37,842 nucleotides of DNA from Deltaproteobacteria bacterium (GTDB lineage: Bacteria > SZUA-79 > Acidulodesulfobacterales > Acidulodesulfobacteraceae): assembly GCA_023489335.1 (NCBI GenBank), contig JAMDCP010000003.1:1-37842 (forward strand). The letters run 5' to 3'. Below are positions 33,781-37,842 of the stretch, one piece after another. Positions within the stretch are counted from its first letter, which is position 1, and each line of letters opens with the position of its first letter. The position numbers and the translations under genes were made by a program. Under the pieces are notes generated by a model, which worked only from the letters and a program-made list of their open reading frames with translations, made no database searches and was not told where the DNA came from.

Positions 33781-35292
33781 TTAACCTTCCACAAATATAT
33801 TTTTAAATTTATCTAAAGATGCAATAAGATTGGATTTAATGGATTCGTCGATTGCTTTTTTTTCCCTTATGTCATTATATATTTCAGGATTATTATTTTC
33901 GATATATAATAAAAGCTCCTTTTCATATTCTTTTATAGAGGTAAGCTTATAATCCGCCAAATAGCCGTTATTTGCGGCAAATAATATTACGACCTCTTTC
34001 TCGATAGGCATCGGCTGATATTGGCCCTGCTTAAGAAGTTCCGACATCATCCTTCCGCGGGCAAGCATCTCCTGCGTTGTTTTATCGAGTTCGGATCCAA
34101 ACTGTGAAAACGCGGCCAACTCTCTATATTGCGCCAGAGAAAGCCTTAAACCGCCAGAAACCTGTTTCATCGCTTTTATCTGCGCATCGCCGCCGACTCT
34201 TGATACCGAAAGGCCTACATTTACCGCAGGCCTGACGCCCGCATAAAAAAGATCGGTTTCAAGAAATATCTGTCCATCCGTAATAGATATAACATTGGTC
34301 GGAATATATGCCGAAACATCCCCCGCCTGAGTTTCGACTACCGGCAGCGCCGTAAGCGACCCCCCGCCTTGAGCATCGTTTAGCTTGGCCGCTCTTTCCA
34401 AAAGCCTTGAATGCAGGTAAAAAACATCCCCGGGATACGCTTCCCTGCCGGGAGGCCTCCTTAAGAGCAGCGACAACTCCCTGTAGGCAACGGCATGTTT
34501 CGATAAATCGTCGTATATTATAAGGCAATGCATGCCGTTATCCCTGAAGTATTCCCCCATCGTAGCCCCGGTGTAAGGCGCAAAATATTGAAGGGTGGCG
34601 GGGTCGCTCGCATTGGCCGCAATTATCGTGGTATATTCCATTGCCCCTTCCCTCATAAACCTGTCATAAATGAAAGATACGCTTGACTGTTTTTGTCCTA
34701 TCGCCACATAAATGCAATAAACGCCTGAATTCTTTTGGTTTAGTATCGTATCTATGGCTATGGCGGTCTTTCCGGTCTGCCTGTCGCCTATTATAAGTTC
34801 TCTCTGCCCCCTGCCGATAGGAATTAGCGCATCTATAACCTTCAAGCCTGTATATAAAGGCTCGTTAACCTTTTTCCTGTGAACTATGCCGACCGCCTTT
34901 TTTTCGATGGAAGAGTATTTATCGGTTTTAATGGGGTTTTTGCCGTCGATAGGCCTTCCAAGCCCGTCAAGAACCCTTCCTATAACCTCTTTGCCAACCG
35001 GAACTTCGGCAATTTTTCCCGTTCTTTTTACGGCGTCCCCTTCTTTAACATAAGATTCCTCTCCAAGAATTGCGACGCCGACATTATCCTCTTCCAAGTT
35101 TAATACATAACCGTACACATCCGGGGTAATCTCTAACATTTCTCCCACCATGACATTCTTGAGTCCGTATATTTTTGCCACATTGTCGCCCACGGATAAA
35201 ACCACCCCTGTTTCGCTTATATCGATTTTTTTCGTATAGGCTTCGATTCTTTTTTTAATAATCTCGGTATTTTCCGATGCCTTAACCGCCAT
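33781..35292 (-). CDS. atpA: ATP synthase alpha subunit
   Basis: A 503-residue F1 subunit when started at the ATG at 35292, which is nine bases after GGGAG; the ATG six bases earlier leaves only three bases of spacing. The P-loop GDRQTGKT is at about 169-176, and the [23 protein letters not shown] segment is intact. It forms the regulatory nucleotide sites with beta. Its 5' end overlaps atpH, consistent with translational coupling. Confidence 0.97.
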   Translation of the reverse strand: MAVKASENTEIIKKRIEAYTKKIDISETGVVLSVGDNVAKIYGLKNVMVGEMLEITPDVYGYVLNLEEDNVGVAILGEESYVKEGDAVKRTGKIAEVPVGKEVIGRVLDGLGRPIDGKNPIKTDKYSSIEKKAVGIVHRKKVNEPLYTGLKVIDALIPIGRGQRELIIGDRQTGKTAIAIDTILNQKNSGVYCIYVAIGQKQSSVSFIYDRFMREGAMEYTTIIAANASDPATLQYFAPYTGATMGEYFRDNGMHCLIIYDDLSKHAVAYRELSLLLRRPPGREAYPGDVFYLHSRLLERAAKLNDAQGGGSLTALPVVETQAGDVSAYIPTNVISITDGQIFLETDLFYAGVRPAVNVGLSVSRVGGDAQIKAMKQVSGGLRLSLAQYRELAAFSQFGSELDKTTQEMLARGRMMSELLKQGQYQPMPIEKEVVILFAANNGYLADYKLTSIKEYEKELLLYIENNNPEIYNDIREKKAIDESIKSNLIASLDKFKNIFVEG

Positions 35293-35851
35293 AAACATAT
35301 GCTCCCTGTTTTAAATAATTATAGAAATTCTCTAACTGGGTCTTTATACTGCCATCGTACGACTTGCCTTCCACATTTATAATATATCCGCCGATTATTT
35401 CGGGCGAAACCTTCTCGTTTATAACAATTCTTTTGCTCAAAGCCTTTTCGAACATATTTTTGATTTGAAGGGCTTCTTCGTCTTTTAACTTTTTGGCTGA
35501 AATAACATTAACTATTATAATCCCAAGAAAATCATCTCTAAGCCTCGAAAATTCTTGTAAAATTTTTGGCAAATATCTTGTTCTTTCATTTTCTATCAAT
35601 AGATGCATAAAGCTTACAAATTCCCGGCTCAAAGACAGTTCTTTGCTTAAAAGATTAATTACTTCCCTTCTTTCTTTTTTATCTACAAAGGTTTGCGATA
35701 AAAATTCTTTGAGGCATATCTCGTTCTTGCAAAAATCAATAAAATTATTAAGTTCTTTAAAAATCCCCTCTATCCTGCCCGCATCATGGGCTATCTTAAA
35801 AAGGGCTCCCGCATACCTCTTTGCTAATTTGTTATCTAACAATTGCTTCAC
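35282..35851 (-). CDS. atpH: ATP synthase delta subunit
   Basis: A 189-residue stator subunit linking F1 to the peripheral stalk. It opens with the typical [13 protein letters not shown] helix and ends with the conserved [18 protein letters not shown] signature. It appears to start at GTG (35851) inside the end of atpF (20-base overlap) and overlaps the start of atpA. Confidence 0.93.
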   Translation of the reverse strand: MKQLLDNKLAKRYAGALFKIAHDAGRIEGIFKELNNFIDFCKNEICLKEFLSQTFVDKKERREVINLLSKELSLSREFVSFMHLLIENERTRYLPKILQEFSRLRDDFLGIIIVNVISAKKLKDEEALQIKNMFEKALSKRIVINEKVSPEIIGGYIINVEGKSYDGSIKTQLENFYNYLKQGAYVYGG

Positions 35852-36308
35852 CGCTAAGTTTAAGGAGATTATCGTTTACTTTATCTAAAACCTCTCCCTT
35901 AAGCTCCCTGTTTGTAATATCCCTGGCAACCTTAAAAGACATATCGAGAGCCTCTTGATAAAGCTCTCTTTTTTGTTTGTCTATTTCCGATTTTGCGAGG
36001 GTTAAATAATTTTCTAAAATCTTTCCGGCAGAGGCCTTTGCCTCTTCTATGATACGGGTTTTCTCTATTTCAGCCTCTTTGAGCGCCTCTTTTTTTATTT
36101 CTTCTATTTCTTTTTTGACCTCGCTAAGCCTATTTTGCGCGTCTTTATAAAGTTCCTCCGCCTGCTTTTCCGCCTCTATAGCCTTTTCTATTGAAAGTTC
36201 AATGTCTTTCTTTCTTTGAGCGAAAAAGGGATTTATATATCTTATAAATATATAAGCAAGCCCGATTAGAAGTAATACGCTATCGAATATCCGCCAAAAA
36301 AGTTCCAT
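35832..36308 (-). CDS. atpF: ATP synthase b subunit
   Basis: A 158-residue peripheral-stalk subunit: an N-terminal membrane helix at about 8-28, then a long Glu/Lys/Ala-rich coiled coil with the GKILENYLTLAKSEIDKQKRE dimerisation region. It pairs with the b' gene just upstream. No Shine-Dalgarno sequence is visible. Confidence 0.92.
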   Translation of the reverse strand: MELFWRIFDSVLLLIGLAYIFIRYINPFFAQRKKDIELSIEKAIEAEKQAEELYKDAQNRLSEVKKEIEEIKKEALKEAEIEKTRIIEEAKASAGKILENYLTLAKSEIDKQKRELYQEALDMSFKVARDITNRELKGEVLDKVNDNLLKLSGEAIVR

Positions 36309-36345
36309 ATAATTTATGTTGATTTACAATTGGATGATTGTCATT

Positions 36346-36771
36346 CTATTCTATAATTTTTTTAGAAATTAAAATGGATAATTCTTCGGATTTTTCTTTA
36401 ATAGAATGTAATATTGCAATTTTTTCTTCGTTAAATTTTTCTATTGCATCTTTGAGCTTAGCGGCCGCATTAGTTTTGGTATCCGATAAGATTTTATTTG
36501 CTTCGGCTTGAGCTTCCTTGCGAAACCTTTCTTTTATCCCGTTTATTTCAAATCTTAAATTTTTTCTTTCGTTGCCGGCTTCTTCATTTAGCGTTTCCGC
36601 TAATTTTTCAAGGTTATCTTGCCGGGCCTCGTTTGAGCCGATAATTTCCACTCTTTTTTTTAAGATAGCCCGCACAGGCCTGAACAGAAACAAATTTAAG
36701 AAATAAGTGAAAATCAGAAATGCTGCGGCTTCAAATAAAAGCCCCTGCCATGTTATGATTAATTCGGTCAT
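36346..36771 (-). CDS. atpF': ATP synthase b' subunit
   Basis: A 141-residue second b-type subunit. One membrane helix at about 8-28 is followed by FRPVRAILKKR and a long helical coil. With atpF it would make a b/b' heterodimeric stalk, as in several deltaproteobacteria and photosynthetic bacteria. It is the first gene of the F1 cluster; subunits a and c are not in the window. A TTTACT-16-TATTAT promoter candidate lies close upstream, with no ribosome-binding site before the ATG. Confidence 0.9.
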   Translation of the reverse strand: MTELIITWQGLLFEAAAFLIFTYFLNLFLFRPVRAILKKRVEIIGSNEARQDNLEKLAETLNEEAGNERKNLRFEINGIKERFRKEAQAEANKILSDTKTNAAAKLKDAIEKFNEEKIAILHSIKEKSEELSILISKKIIE

Positions 36772-36907
36772 ATGATAAATTATAATATATTATAAATAAA
36801 TAAAGTAAACAAGATATAAGCCTATATCACCGAATTATATCAAAAATAAATTAAATATCAATTTATTTATATATAAATATAAATATTTTTGTGTTTTGAT
36901 TATAATT

Positions 36908-36936
36908 TTTACGGATTATATGGTAATATTTATACA
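36908..36936 (+). promoter_or_regulatory. Candidate promoter of the PilZ gene
   Basis: TTTACG (36908-36913), a 17-base spacer and TATACA (36931-36936), in the divergent gap between the ATP synthase operon and the PilZ gene. Confidence 0.4.
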
Positions 36937-36986
36937 GTAAATCCTTCTAAGTAATTAAATGTAGTTAAACGGGGGCTTGTCATTTA

Positions 36987-37718
36987 ATGGACGGACAGGA
37001 ACGGGAACAAGACAATCATAGCGATTCCACTATTAACGATGTCAGAATAAAAAACGCCGAGGCGATAGAGCAAATAATTAACAATATTTTAATTTCAAAA
37101 AAAGAACTCGGCATCACGCTTTATCCGTCGAAAGGGTATTTTAAATCCTATTTATTAGAAATAAAACCAAAATTTTTGCTTATAGACAGCCTTATGCCTT
37201 TTTACGGAAATAAAATAATTCCCAAATCGGAGTTTATAAAAGTTGGCGTGGACTCAGGAAACAACAATATTGAACGATATTTTTTAACTAAATTTAAGGA
37301 AGAAATAATTAACGGCGAAGATATTAATTTTTTAATTTTTAAGCCCGTAGAGGTTGTTTTAATTGAAAAGAGGACGGCTTTAAGGGTCTCGACAAGCCAG
37401 TCAAATATGGCTTTTATTAATTTCTCGCATAACGGCCAAAATTATTTTATGCCCGTTTACGATTTATCATGGAACGGCTTGTCATTTAATTCCGGATTCA
37501 AAATAGAAACGGGATATGTTATAAAAAATGCGTTAATAAAACTTTCGGAAAAATCTATTAACGCCGATTTAAAAATTGTGCATTCCACATACTTAAGCGG
37601 CCAATACCGGGTTGGATGCATGATTATCAATATTTCGAATAACGATAGGGATAGGCTGATTAATTTTATTTTAACGATCGAAAGGCAGGATATTAATTCT
37701 AACCTTGGATTAGATTAG
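36987..37718 (+). CDS. PilZ-domain cyclic di-GMP receptor (YcgR-like layout)
   Basis: A 243-residue protein. The N-terminal part (about 20-120) has the size and strand pattern of a YcgR-N-type domain. The C-terminal PilZ domain carries both ligand motifs: RTALR at 129-133 (RxxxR) and DLSWNG at 159-164 (DxSxxG), so cyclic di-GMP binding is expected. There is no membrane helix. Its target is not evident: the neighbours are the divergent ATP synthase operon and convergent parB. GGGGG lies 12 bases before the ATG, a long spacing. Confidence 0.85.
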   Translation: MDGQEREQDNHSDSTINDVRIKNAEAIEQIINNILISKKELGITLYPSKGYFKSYLLEIKPKFLLIDSLMPFYGNKIIPKSEFIKVGVDSGNNNIERYFLTKFKEEIINGEDINFLIFKPVEVVLIEKRTALRVSTSQSNMAFINFSHNGQNYFMPVYDLSWNGLSFNSGFKIETGYVIKNALIKLSEKSINADLKIVHSTYLSGQYRVGCMIINISNNDRDRLINFILTIERQDINSNLGLD

Positions 37719-37726
37719 CGTGAACT

Positions 37727-37842
37727 TTATTTTTTTATTAATTTGATTAGCCTTTCGAGTTCTTCCGCGGAAGAAAAGCTAATTTCAATCTTTCCTTTTA
37801 GTTCATTTCCCTTATTTTTGTAGTCTATTCTTACTTTAGCTT
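37727..37842 (-). CDS. parB: ParB C-terminal end (partial)
   Basis: A minus-strand frame enters from the right edge and ends in TAA at 37727-37729. The visible 37 residues include VRIDYKNKGNELKGKIEISF and SSAEELERLIKLIKK. This matches the C-terminal dimerisation domain of chromosomal ParB. ParB binds parS sites near the origin and works with ParA in chromosome segregation. The gene order parB next to atpF'-atpF is known from deltaproteobacteria. Only the last part is in the window, so the DNA-binding and CTPase regions cannot be checked. Confidence 0.82.
   Translation of the reverse strand, partial: AKVRIDYKNKGNELKGKIEISFSSAEELERLIKLIKK

Overview
The window looks like chromosomal DNA of an AT-rich, Gram-negative, deltaproteobacterium-like organism. 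The evidence is an outer-membrane lipoprotein carrier (LolA), a type IV pilus minor-pilin cluster with PilY1, a sigma-54-type promoter before glnB, RNase J, and an ATP synthase operon with both b and b' subunits lying close to parB. The exact lineage is inference; an uncultured Desulfobacterota-type genome is my best guess.

Layout. Positions 1-5.2 kb are accessory DNA. They hold the 3' end of an unrecognised gene, then an AlwI-family type II restriction enzyme translationally coupled to a two-domain adenine methyltransferase, then a tyrosine integrase pointing away from the 3' end of tRNA-Gln(CTG). This is the usual layout of an integrative element inserted at a tRNA gene, and its other end lies left of the window. 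From 5.3 to 15.9 kb there are housekeeping and signalling genes: an L,D-transpeptidase, an AmmeMemoRadiSam-type radical SAM enzyme, a 1190-residue membrane diguanylate cyclase, an IclR regulator, an unrecognised 88-residue protein, a 20-codon basic peptide, RNase J, PlsC and a small secreted protein. From 16.1 to 22.4 kb is pilV-pilW-pilX-pilY1 on the minus strand, divergent from ssb. After a heptad-repeat membrane protein come glnA and glnB, yajQ, and the tight run serS-ftsK-lolA. From 30.9 to 36.8 kb is the F1Fo ATP synthase set b'-b-delta-alpha-gamma-beta-epsilon; subunits a and c are not in the window. A PilZ protein and the 3' end of parB close the window.

How the genes work together. 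Cyclic di-GMP parts recur: the GGDEF enzyme with an intact I-site, the PilZ protein with both ligand motifs, and YajQ. The pilus-tip genes are a plausible output, but the sequence shows no direct link. Nitrogen control is represented by glnB, preceded by a close sigma-54 match, and by a glutamine synthetase that has Phe where the adenylylated Tyr normally sits.

The most unusual non-coding signal is a family of hairpin elements bounded by AAATACCCCGTC and its inverse GACGGGGTATTT. The family has two composite copies and two half copies. Hairpin arms vary between copies while the boundaries stay conserved. Copies sit inside the ATP synthase operon and on both sides of pilY1. Other dispersed palindromes include one that encodes part of the LolA signal peptide. 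No CRISPR array, rRNA gene or intact insertion sequence was seen.
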